The translations under genes and the position numbers were made by a program. Shown here in pieces: positions 1-5,564 of a DNA stretch of 6,008 nucleotides. This DNA comes from Bacteroidota bacterium (GTDB taxonomy: Bacteria > Bacteroidota > Ignavibacteria > Ignavibacteriales > Melioribacteraceae), in NCBI GenBank assembly GCA_021814855.1, contig JAKAHQ010000119.1:1-6008 (forward strand). The letters run 5' to 3'. The notes beneath the pieces were generated by a model. The model had not been told where the DNA came from. It worked only from the letters and a program-made list of their open reading frames with translations, and searched no databases. Position 1 is the stretch's first letter. Each line of letters opens with the position of its first letter.

Positions 1-1
1 C

Positions 2-1051
2 GCTGAAGAAATAGGAATAGATTATCTTGCCGGTTTTTCAGCGCTTGTTCAAAAAGGAATGACAAACGGCGAAAGAGAATTAATCAAGTCAATTCCCCTC
101 GCTCTTTCTCAAACCAAAAGAGTTTGTTCAAGTGTTAACATCGCTTCGACAAAAGCCGGAATTAACATGGACGCCGTTTTAATGATGTCCGAGGCGATTA
201 AGCAGACTGCGGAAAAGACGAAGGAGCGAGATTCAATCGGCTGCGCCAAATTGGTAGTGTTTGCTAATGCAGTCGAAGATAATCCGTTTGTTGCCGGTGC
301 CTTCCATGGTGTTTCCGAACCGGAAGTTACTCTTAATGTTGGTATTAGCGGTCCCGGCGTTGTTCTCGACGCGATTAAAGAAGCCGGCCATGTCGATCTT
401 CAGCATCTTTCGGAAGTAATCAAGAAAACAATTTTTAAGATTACCCGCGCAGGCGAACTAATCGGCCGAAAAGTAGCCGAGAAACACGGAGTTCCTTTTG
501 GAATTGTGGATATTTCTCTGGCGCCTACTCCTGCCGAAGGCGACAGCATTGCCGATATCTTAAAAGCAATGGGTGTTGAAGATGTAGGCGCACCCGGAAC
601 TACAGCTGCATTAGCTATGTTGAACGATTCCGTAAAGAAAGCCGGCCTAATGGCAAGTTCATCCGTAGGCGGAATGAGCGGCGCTTTTATTCCTGTTAGC
701 GAAGATATGGGAATGATAAGAGCGGTACAAGCCGGTCATCTTTCGCTTGAAAAGTTGGAAGCAATGACAGCAGTGTGTTCTGTAGGACTTGATATGATTG
801 CAATTCCCGGCGATACACCGGCAACAACTATTGCCGGTATAATTGCGGATGAATCTGCAATTGGAATAATCAACGATAAAACTACGGCAGTAAGAGTTAT
901 TCCGGCCTACGGCAAGAAGGTTGGCGATATGGTCGATTACGGCGGATTGCTCGGCAAAGCCCCCGTAATGGAAGTCAGAAATTTGAGCAGTGCTAATTTT
1001 GTAGGCCGCGGCGGCAGGATTCCTGCCCCGATGAGGAGTCTAACTAATTAG
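2..1051 (+). CDS. UPF0210 / DUF711 (PFL-like) family protein, 5'-truncated by the window edge
   Basis: This is the C-terminal 349 residues of a UPF0210 (DUF711) protein. Members are about 450 residues long, so roughly the first 100 lie upstream. The first internal ATG is at 59, but the same frame is open back to base 2 and reads [19 protein letters not shown], which matches the family's conserved segment, so the ATG at 59 is not the start. Other family hallmarks seen here are [18 protein letters not shown], a GPGVVLDAI segment, EGDSIADIL followed by GAPGTT, a Gly/Ser-rich [11 protein letters not shown] stretch, and the C-terminal [15 protein letters not shown] just before TAG. The family has a glycyl-radical-enzyme-like (PFL-like) barrel fold, but to my knowledge no established reaction. 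It is commonly encoded beside a small ACT-domain protein (UPF0237), which would be expected just left of the window. It is cytoplasmic, with no signal or membrane segment in the visible part. Family assignment is confident; function is unknown. Confidence 0.92.
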   Translation, partial: AEEIGIDYLAGFSALVQKGMTNGERELIKSIPLALSQTKRVCSSVNIASTKAGINMDAVLMMSEAIKQTAEKTKERDSIGCAKLVVFANAVEDNPFVAGAFHGVSEPEVTLNVGISGPGVVLDAIKEAGHVDLQHLSEVIKKTIFKITRAGELIGRKVAEKHGVPFGIVDISLAPTPAEGDSIADILKAMGVEDVGAPGTTAALAMLNDSVKKAGLMASSSVGGMSGAFIPVSEDMGMIRAVQAGHLSLEKLEAMTAVCSVGLDMIAIPGDTPATTIAGIIADESAIGIINDKTTAVRVIPAYGKKVGDMVDYGGLLGKAPVMEVRNLSSANFVGRGGRIPAPMRSLTN

Positions 1052-1085
1052 TAATTCTATAAAAAAGTTTTAACAATTATTTCCC

Positions 1086-1092
1086 AAGGAGG
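1086..1092 (+). promoter_or_regulatory. Shine-Dalgarno site of the lemA-like gene
   Basis: AAGGAGG lies four bases before the ATG at 1097. This is a full-consensus site and it fixes the start of the LemA-family gene. Such strong sites are seen here before only some of the genes. Confidence 0.85.
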
Positions 1093-1096
1093 ATAA

Positions 1097-1702
1097 ATGA
1101 AAAAAGGCTTATTGATTGCATTAGGTGTGGTTGCAATAATCGTTATTATTATTTTAGCCGTATTCGGATGGGGAGTAAAAAGATATAATACGTTTGTTGG
1201 ACTAAACGAAGGTGTTAACCAGGCCTGGAGCCAGGTTGAAAATGTATACCAGAGAAGAGCTGACTTAATACCCAACTTAGTAGCTACAGTTAAAGGTGTT
1301 GCCAATTTTGAAAAAGAAACTTATACCGCTGTAACCGAAGCCAGATCAAAAGTGGGACAAATTAAGTTATCGGCGGAACAACTCAGCGATCCGGCCGCAT
1401 TCCAAAAATTCCAGAGCGCTCAAGATGGTTTGAGCAGCGCCCTTTCTAGATTACTTGTTGTGTCGGAAAATTATCCTCAGCTTAAAGCGAATGAAAATTT
1501 CTTAAACTTGCAAGCCCAGCTTGAAGGAACAGAAAATAGAATAACAGTTGAGCGTCAGAAATTCACACAGGTAGTTCAGGAATATAATACAGCTATAAAG
1601 AGATTCCCGGCATCAATAATTGCCAACTTTGGAGGTTTCAAAGAAAAACAATACTTTAAAGCGCAGGAAGGAGCCGAACAGGCGCCAAAGGTACAATTTT
1701 AA
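1097..1702 (+). CDS. lemA: LemA family membrane-anchored protein
   Basis: A 201-residue protein, close to the usual LemA length of about 190-200. Residues 1-3 are MKK, followed by one hydrophobic segment at about 4-25 (GLLIALGVVAIIVIIILAV) that should anchor the protein with its bulk outside the cytoplasm. Next come the family signatures: RYNTFVGLNEGVNQAWSQVE at about 29-48, a YQRRADLIPNLV segment at about 52-63, and a helical bundle rich in Gln, Glu and Lys ending in VQEYNTAIKRFPASI. The ATG at 1097 follows a strong Shine-Dalgarno site, and no alternative start is needed. The molecular role of LemA is not well defined. It is frequently encoded next to TPM-domain proteins, as here, with the TPM gene 70 bases downstream, which suggests a shared role at the membrane or periplasm. 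The gene lies 45 bases after the UPF0210 gene with no terminator visible between, so readthrough from upstream is possible. Confidence 0.95.
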   Translation: MKKGLLIALGVVAIIVIIILAVFGWGVKRYNTFVGLNEGVNQAWSQVENVYQRRADLIPNLVATVKGVANFEKETYTAVTEARSKVGQIKLSAEQLSDPAAFQKFQSAQDGLSSALSRLLVVSENYPQLKANENFLNLQAQLEGTENRITVERQKFTQVVQEYNTAIKRFPASIIANFGGFKEKQYFKAQEGAEQAPKVQF

Positions 1703-1706
1703 TCAT

Positions 1707-1723
1707 GCCCGTCTATGACGGGC
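1707..1723 (+). other. Short perfect inverted repeat in the lemA-TPM spacer
   Basis: GCCCGTC and GACGGGC flank a TAT loop, giving a 7-bp GC-rich stem starting four bases after the LemA stop codon. A weaker CCTGT...ACAGG pair (1723-1727 with 1737-1741) follows it. There is no proper T-run after either (the downstream bases are CTGTTTCCC), so a complete intrinsic terminator is unlikely. It could be an attenuating or mRNA-stabilising hairpin that makes LemA and TPM levels differ, or it may be chance. Confidence 0.4.
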
Positions 1724-1772
1724 CTGTTTCCCTTGGACAGGTGAAGATTACAAAATGAAACGTGTTGATTAA

Positions 1773-2519
1773 ATGGATAAAATGAAAAAAATATTTTTCG
1801 TGTTTCTATTTCCGGTGATTTTTCTCAGAGCTCAGACCGATTACCCAGCGCTGAAGTTCTATGCTAACGATTTTACGAATACACTCGATAACTCCGAGTT
1901 GTCTAATTTAAATTCTGCACTCAAAAGTTTCGACGACTCAACTTCCAACCAAATAATTTTTTTAATGATCCCTTCTTTAAACGGCGGTTCACTGGAAGAC
2001 TTCACATATCAAACCGCGGCCAAAAATAAAATCGGTTCCAAAAAAAATAACAACGGCGTGCTTTTTTTTGTTGCCAAAGATGACCGCAAGATGAGAATTG
2101 AGGTTGGGTATGGTTTGGAAGGTGCGCTGCCGGATGCTCTTTGCAGTTCGGTCCTTAGAAATGAAGTGCGGCCTTATTTTAAGCAGGGCGATTATTACGA
2201 CGGCATAGCTGCCGGGCTGAATGCAATTATGGCGGCGACGAAAGGGGAATACAAAGCCGACAAAAAAGAGAAGGACGGCAAGGGGAAAGCATTCCCATTT
2301 ATATTCATCGCAATTTTGATATTTATAATTATCTCTTCGATTAGAGGAGGCGGGCGCGGAGGCGGCGGTTTACTTCCTTGGATTATTTTAAGTTCAATGG
2401 GAAACAGCAGTCGCGGAAGCGGCGGCTTTGGAGGTTTCAGCGGGGGAGGCGGCGGTTTTGGCGGTTTTTCGGGGGGCGGCGGCTCATTTGGCGGTGGCGG
2501 CGCCAGCGGCGGCTGGTAA
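1773..2519 (+). CDS. TPM-domain (YgcG-type) membrane protein with Gly-rich C-terminal tail
   Basis: A 248-residue protein. Residues 4-20 form a signal peptide (MKKIFFVFLFPVIFLRA, with a probable cut before or after Gln21). A TPM domain spans about 28-155, with an NDFTNTLDNSE opening, NQIIFLMIPSL, the NNGVLFFVAKDDRKMRIEVGYG core and a GDYYDGIAAGLNAIM end. A Lys-rich linker (161-172) leads to a transmembrane helix at about 174-190, then a tail of Gly, Ser and Phe to the end. This is the usual architecture of bacterial TPM proteins: a periplasmic domain tethered to the membrane with a low-complexity tail. Characterised TPM domains include photosystem II repair factors in plants; the bacterial role is uncertain. 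The partner is the LemA gene 70 bases upstream. Two in-frame ATGs (1773, 1782) are possible and neither has a convincing Shine-Dalgarno site. The second gives a tidier MKK signal peptide. The family call is firm; the exact start is not. Confidence 0.9.
   Translation: MDKMKKIFFVFLFPVIFLRAQTDYPALKFYANDFTNTLDNSELSNLNSALKSFDDSTSNQIIFLMIPSLNGGSLEDFTYQTAAKNKIGSKKNNNGVLFFVAKDDRKMRIEVGYGLEGALPDALCSSVLRNEVRPYFKQGDYYDGIAAGLNAIMAATKGEYKADKKEKDGKGKAFPFIFIAILIFIIISSIRGGGRGGGGLLPWIILSSMGNSSRGSGGFGGFSGGGGGFGGFSGGGGSFGGGGASGGW
2421..2480 (+). repeat. Two imperfect 30-base tandem repeats coding the Gly-rich tail
   Basis: Two adjacent 30-base units (2421-2450 and 2451-2480) each encode GGFGGFSGGG. A degenerate third unit follows, encoding GSFGGGGASGG. 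The whole 2346-2516 stretch is GC-rich low-complexity sequence, unlike its surroundings. It lies inside the TPM gene and encodes its tail. Length changes by slippage or recombination would be expected between strains. Confidence 0.8.
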
Positions 2520-2545
2520 AATTTTTTTCCAACAATCAATTTATC

Positions 2546-2944
2546 TTGAAGTTATTACCTCGATTTAGTATTATTTCAGCGGAATTGATAGATATTTCAG
2601 AAGGTATTCGATTATTTAACGAAGCCGATTTCTTTTCATCCCACGATTTTTTTGAAACATGCTGGATGAAATGTGATCGAGCAGATAGATTGTTCTTCCA
2701 GGGATTGGTGCAGATTTCCGTCGGATGTTATCATCTGATATCCGGAAATAAAAAAGGCTGTCTGAGCCAGTTCAAAAAAGGAACAATAAAACTTAAAAAC
2801 TACCTGCCTTTTCATATGGATATAAATCTAAAAGATTTATTGAAAGAGATAGAGTTGATAATTATTGAACTGGATGAAATTTCTTCCAATCAAGACCTCA
2901 AAAAATTTTGGAATCGAATTCCAAGGATCGAAATCAAGAGTTAA
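2546..2944 (+). CDS. DUF309 family protein, probable TTG start
   Basis: A small protein, 132 residues from TTG 2546 or 119 residues from TTG 2585. The conserved DUF309 pattern is present: EGIRLFNEADFFSSHDFFE, then CW, then LFFQGLVQISVGCYHLISGN, then a Lys-rich helix (LSQFKKGTIKL). The HDFFExxW segment is the family's signature and probably forms a pocket in a small helical protein; no biochemical function is established. The first in-frame ATG codes for the Met after CW and would delete the signature, so translation must begin at a non-ATG codon. TTG 2546 lies 26 bases after the TPM stop codon and TTG 2585 lies 65 bases after it; neither has a good Shine-Dalgarno site. The frame also stays open upstream across the TPM Gly-rich tail, but that part reads as an Arg/Trp-rich shadow and is not coding. 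Translation may depend on ribosomes finishing the TPM gene. The family call is good; the start is uncertain. Confidence 0.8.
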   Translation: MKLLPRFSIISAELIDISEGIRLFNEADFFSSHDFFETCWMKCDRADRLFFQGLVQISVGCYHLISGNKKGCLSQFKKGTIKLKNYLPFHMDINLKDLLKEIELIIIELDEISSNQDLKKFWNRIPRIEIKS

Positions 2945-2958
2945 AATTTTCAATAAAT

Positions 2959-2965
2959 AAGGAGG
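2959..2965 (+). promoter_or_regulatory. Shine-Dalgarno site of the ferredoxin gene
   Basis: AAGGAGG lies six bases before the ATG at 2972. It is a consensus site at near-ideal spacing, which suggests the ferredoxin is translated strongly compared with the DUF309 gene ahead of it. Confidence 0.85.
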
Positions 2966-2971
2966 CCAATT

Positions 2972-3304
2972 ATGGCAATAATGATAACTGACGAATGTAT
3001 CAACTGCGGCGCTTGCGAACCGGAATGCCCTAATACCGCTATCTATGAAGGCGGCGCTGAATGGAAATTAGGCGATAAGACATACGCAGAAAACGATGCG
3101 GCTCCCTCCGGCGCTAACGGATTTTTCTCTAAAGATTTTTTCTATATCGTTCCCGATAAATGTACGGAGTGCACCGGCTTTCATGATGAACCTCAATGTG
3201 CTGCCGTTTGTCCGGTTGACTGCTGTGTGCCCGATCCTAAACACGTTGAAGATAAAGATGCTTTGCTTAAAAAGAAAGAATACCTCGACGGCTTGGGAAG
3301 ATAA
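2972..3304 (+). CDS. 2[4Fe-4S] dicluster ferredoxin
   Basis: A 110-residue acidic electron carrier. The first cluster motif is Cys9-x2-Cys12-x2-Cys15-x3-Cys19-Pro ([13 protein letters not shown]). The second has the longer Chromatium-type spacing, Cys64-x2-Cys67-x8-Cys76-x3-Cys80-Pro, followed by Val-Asp-Cys84-Cys85. By the usual crosswise ligation, Cys9, 12, 15 and 80 hold one cluster and Cys64, 67, 76 and 19 the other. A 44-residue segment (20-63), including [10 protein letters not shown] and FFYIVPDK, separates Cys19 from Cys64, much longer than in clostridial ferredoxins. The C-terminal 25 residues form a charged helix rich in Lys, Asp and Glu. It is cytoplasmic and would pass low-potential electrons to and from oxidoreductases not in this window. 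The start is fixed by a strong ribosome binding site. It is 27 bases after the DUF309 gene, so it may share that transcript, and a terminator follows 20 bases after the stop codon. Confidence 0.95.
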   Translation: MAIMITDECINCGACEPECPNTAIYEGGAEWKLGDKTYAENDAAPSGANGFFSKDFFYIVPDKCTECTGFHDEPQCAAVCPVDCCVPDPKHVEDKDALLKKKEYLDGLGR

Positions 3305-3324
3305 ATCTTTCTTGCGTAAAAATT

Positions 3325-3357
3325 AAAGGCTGTCACAGAAGGGCAGCCTTTTTTGTT
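3325..3357. terminator. Intrinsic terminator, probably bidirectional
   Basis: AAAGGCTG (3325-3332) pairs perfectly with CAGCCTTT (3344-3351), and two further pairs (one T-G, one C-G) extend the stem around a seven-base loop. On the + strand the stem runs into TTTTTTGTTT, a typical rho-independent terminator 20 bases after the ferredoxin stop. Read on the - strand, the same stem is followed by TTTAATTTTT, so it can also end the convergent hydrolase transcript, whose stop codon is about 45 bases away. Confidence 0.88.
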
Positions 3358-3398
3358 TCGAAACTTTTCGAACTGAATAATAATGTTATTTTCAAATA

Positions 3399-4292
3399 TC
3401 ATTTTGAAAAACTGATAACAGAGGTTACCGGAAAATGATCGGAGGGGTAATGACCGTTATAACTTTTATGTACAATCCCGGATTTTTTTACATCAAAATC
3501 TTTGGACGTAAAAATAAAATCAATTTTCTCGCCGTCGGTGTTCCCTTTAAAAGCGTGGTATGTTCCTTCATCGTTCTGCTTGGGATGAAGTTTTCTGTAA
3601 GTATCAATTAAGCCCGATGCCAGGACGGTTTTAATTGCGGGATTATCATCGCCGCTGTTGAAATCACCTGTTAAGATCACCGGCAGTTTCTTTTCGGAAA
3701 TTCTTTTTACAAGCAGCTCGGCGCTTTTTTCCCGCGATGGCTGGGACTCATGATCGAGATGGACATTAAAGACGTAAAATGATTTGCTGGAATTTTTGTC
3801 TGTCAGCAAAGCCCATGTACATATTCGCGTAATGTTGTTGCCCCAGCTCTTTGAACCGGGAATAGTTGGTGTATCGGAAAACCAAAATGTTTGAGTCGAG
3901 TCTATGGCAAATCTTTTAGTGGAAAAGAAGATGCACGAATGCTCTCCGGCCTGCTTTCCGTCGTCGCGGCCTACGCCAACGCATGTATAATCCGGCATCT
4001 GTTTGGTGAATTCATCAATTTGAAATTGCAGCGCTTCCTGGAGGCCAAAAATATCCGGGTCGAAAGCTTTTACAGTTGCAATCGTATTGTTCTTTCTGTA
4101 CTGCCAGCTATCCTGTCCGTCATCGGCTGCGCCGTAACGAATATTGAATGTCATCACCCTTAAACTTTTGCCGGACGACTGCCCGTAAATGTTGAACGCA
4201 GCGGAGAACAAGGGCATTAAAGTAAACATAGAGTAGATGAACACAACCCGCAGAATTTTAGGAACGCTGTTTAATTCAATTTTGTTGTTCAT
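3399..4292 (-). CDS. Secreted endonuclease/exonuclease/phosphatase (EEP) family hydrolase
   Basis: A 297-residue protein with all core EEP motifs: MTFNIRY (Asn50), GLQE (Glu86, metal ligand), NVHLDH (His178), LTGDFNS (Asp210, Asn212), EKIDFIF (Asp258) and the closing SDHFP (Asp285-His286, general base). The FWFSDTP...PGSKSWG...R segment (136-156) marks the subfamily often seen in Bacteroidota-type genomes. Residues 13-38 are a basic-flanked hydrophobic stretch ending in IYGQSSG, best read as a signal peptide or anchor, so the enzyme should act in the periplasm or outside. EEP members cleave phosphodiester or phosphomonoester bonds in nucleic acids, phospholipid headgroups or inositol phosphates; the sequence does not settle the substrate. 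The start is the first ATG, at 4292. There is no Shine-Dalgarno site, and Met22 would remove the basic N-terminus of the signal. It is monocistronic as far as seen: divergent from the MBL gene and convergent with the ferredoxin. Confidence 0.93.
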   Translation of the reverse strand: MNNKIELNSVPKILRVVFIYSMFTLMPLFSAAFNIYGQSSGKSLRVMTFNIRYGAADDGQDSWQYRKNNTIATVKAFDPDIFGLQEALQFQIDEFTKQMPDYTCVGVGRDDGKQAGEHSCIFFSTKRFAIDSTQTFWFSDTPTIPGSKSWGNNITRICTWALLTDKNSSKSFYVFNVHLDHESQPSREKSAELLVKRISEKKLPVILTGDFNSGDDNPAIKTVLASGLIDTYRKLHPKQNDEGTYHAFKGNTDGEKIDFIFTSKDFDVKKSGIVHKSYNGHYPSDHFPVTSVISFSK

Positions 4293-4354
4293 GTAAAATC
4301 CGTAGTTTATTATTGTATAGCGAAAGTACTTTTTTTAATAAACAAAACAAAAAA
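4293..4354. promoter_or_regulatory. Divergent promoter region between the EEP and MBL genes
   Basis: This 62-base AT-rich gap must hold or overlap the start signals for both divergent genes unless they lie inside the coding regions. On the - strand, TACAAT (complement of 4312-4317) resembles a -10 box and would give a very short leader before the ATG at 4292, but no good -35 is seen at the right distance. On the + strand an A-rich leader (AATAAACAAAACAAAAAA) precedes the MBL ATG in place of a Shine-Dalgarno site, as is common in Bacteroidota relatives. The existence of the region is clear; the individual boxes are weak. Confidence 0.35.
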
Positions 4355-5203
4355 ATGAAAATAGGCAAATACGAATTATTCGCGGCTGAGACGGGAGTAT
4401 TTGGATTGGACGGCGGCGCTATGTTTGGAATTATTCCAAAACCGTTGTGGAGTAAAACCAACCCGGCAGATGATCAAAACCGCGTAACGCTGCACGCGCG
4501 AAATCTTTTACTTGTCAGCGGCTCCAGAAAAATTTTAATTGACACCGGCATTGGGAATAATTGGGATGAAAAGTTTTCTCAAATATACCGGTTGGATCAA
4601 AACGAGTTTACATTATCAAAGTCGTTGGAAAAATTGAATGTAACGCCTGCCGAAATTACAGATGTAATTCTTACGCATCTTCATTTCGATCATACCGGCG
4701 GTTCAACTATGCTGATTGACGGCAAATGGATCCCGTCATTCCCCAACGCGAAATATCATGTTCAAAAAAAACATTTTGACTGGGCAATGAACCCGATTGA
4801 AAAAGACCGTGCGAGTTTTATTCAACCCCGCTTTCTTCCTCTTAAAGAAGAGGGACTGCTTAACTTTATTGAAGGCGATAAGCAACTTGATGATGAAATA
4901 GAAGTAATAACGATTAACGGCCATACAATATTTCAGCAAATGGTAAAAATTTCGGATTCTTCAAATACTGTTCTTTATTGCGGAGATCTTTTCCCGTTCG
5001 CCTCCCACATTCCCATACCGTACGTAATGGGATACGATCTTCAGCCGATGATAACAATCCAGGAAAAGAAAAAAATATTGCCTGCTGCGATTGAACAAAA
5101 TTGGAAATTATTTTTTGAGCACGACCCGGAGGTAATAATGGCAACGGTAGCCGAATCGCAGCGCGGTTTTTCCATTGATAAAGTTTTCATAGAGATGCCA
5201 TGA
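4355..5203 (+). CDS. MBL-fold metallohydrolase
   Basis: A 282-residue cytoplasmic protein of the metallo-beta-lactamase fold. The zinc-site motif HLHFDH is at 108-113 (His108, His110, Asp112, His113), preceded by LIDTGIGNNW at 61-70. Further ligands are probably His190 (in NGHT), Asp211 (in YCGDLFP) and His256 (in FFEHDPE), giving a full binuclear site. The N-terminal DGGAMFGIIPKPLW segment and absence of a signal peptide resemble the lactonase-like/general MBL hydrolase group. The exact substrate cannot be read from sequence; thioester, lactone or phosphodiester hydrolysis are family possibilities. The frame extends 14 codons upstream to a TTG at 4313, but ATG 4355 gives MKIGKYELF directly at the first conserved strand and avoids a low-complexity Asn/Lys/Gln lead-in, so it is preferred. 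Its TGA (5201-5203) overlaps an ATG at 5200 in the Rieske frame, placing it first in a tight MBL-Rieske-queG cluster. Confidence 0.9.
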   Translation: MKIGKYELFAAETGVFGLDGGAMFGIIPKPLWSKTNPADDQNRVTLHARNLLLVSGSRKILIDTGIGNNWDEKFSQIYRLDQNEFTLSKSLEKLNVTPAEITDVILTHLHFDHTGGSTMLIDGKWIPSFPNAKYHVQKKHFDWAMNPIEKDRASFIQPRFLPLKEEGLLNFIEGDKQLDDEIEVITINGHTIFQQMVKISDSSNTVLYCGDLFPFASHIPIPYVMGYDLQPMITIQEKKKILPAAIEQNWKLFFEHDPEVIMATVAESQRGFSIDKVFIEMP

Positions 5204-5213
5204 TTGAAGATCT

Positions 5214-5220
5214 GGAAGGA
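5214..5220 (+). promoter_or_regulatory. Shine-Dalgarno site deciding the Rieske gene start
   Basis: GGAAGGA lies six bases before ATG 5227, in the same frame as the earlier ATG 5200, which has no comparable site. It favours 5227 as the main start. Confidence 0.7.
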
Positions 5221-5226
5221 TTTAAA

Positions 5227-5538
5227 ATGGTCTGCAAAATTTCAGAGCTTAAAGAAAAAATCGGTAAAAGATTTTTTGTAGACGACGTTGATGTGGCCTT
5301 ATTTAAGGTAGATGGAAAAATTTACGCGCTTAGTAATATTTGTCTGCATCAAAAAGCCCAGGTAATTTATGATGGTTTTATTGAAGACGGAAAGGTTACC
5401 TGCCCGGTTCATGGCTGGCAGTTCGATCTTGCGACAGGAAAAATTCCAAACGGTGTAAGCGGTCTCGATTCATACGAGATTAAAATTATAAACGACGACG
5501 TTTACGTAAAGGTTTTCAAAAAAGAACTGAAATGGTAA
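5227..5538 (+). CDS. Rieske-type [2Fe-2S] ferredoxin (NirD/biphenyl-dioxygenase-ferredoxin-like)
   Basis: A 103-residue soluble protein that is essentially one Rieske domain. The cluster ligands are Cys39-x-His41 and Cys59-x2-His62, in the boxes NICLHQKA and TCPVHGWQFD, 17 residues apart, followed by the usual LATGKIPNG turn. There is no signal peptide or membrane helix, and no extra catalytic domain, so it is an electron carrier or small redox subunit, not an oxygenase. Lone proteins of this type serve as ferredoxins for ring hydroxylases or as the NirD subunit of nitrite reductase, but no such partner is in view. An in-frame ATG at 5200 would add nine residues (MIEDLEGFK) and overlap the MBL stop as ATGA, but ATG 5227 has a strong Shine-Dalgarno site and starts just before the domain, so I chose it. 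queG follows after 26 bases, suggesting a common transcript. Confidence 0.9.
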   Translation: MVCKISELKEKIGKRFFVDDVDVALFKVDGKIYALSNICLHQKAQVIYDGFIEDGKVTCPVHGWQFDLATGKIPNGVSGLDSYEIKIINDDVYVKVFKKELKW

Positions 5539-5564
5539 TTGCCAAATTGAAACGGCGTTAACCG

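Noticed and set aside
1057..1305. 82-codon - strand frame opposite the start of lemA
   Set aside because: It is antisense to the LemA transmembrane region and has no recognisable domain.
2195..2539. 114-codon Pro-rich frame on the - strand
   Set aside because: It is the antisense reading of the Gly-rich TPM tail, with no ribosome binding site and no recognisable domain.
3357..3372. Two TTCGAA palindromes ten bases apart
   Set aside because: They are short palindromes in an AT-rich intergenic stretch, with no further sign of an operator or recombination site.
3389..3410. AT-only-like hairpin (TTTTCAAA / TTTGAAAA) with the EEP stop codon in its loop
   Set aside because: The stem is almost all A-T pairs and no T-run follows on either strand; the GC-containing hairpin at 3325-3357 is a much better terminator for both genes.
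3891..4163. 90-codon + strand frame inside the EEP gene
   Set aside because: It lies fully inside a well-supported gene on the other strand and shows no family features.
4276..4461. 61-codon - strand frame spanning the divergent promoter region
   Set aside because: It overlaps the starts of both the EEP and MBL genes, which are well supported; the composition is not protein-like.
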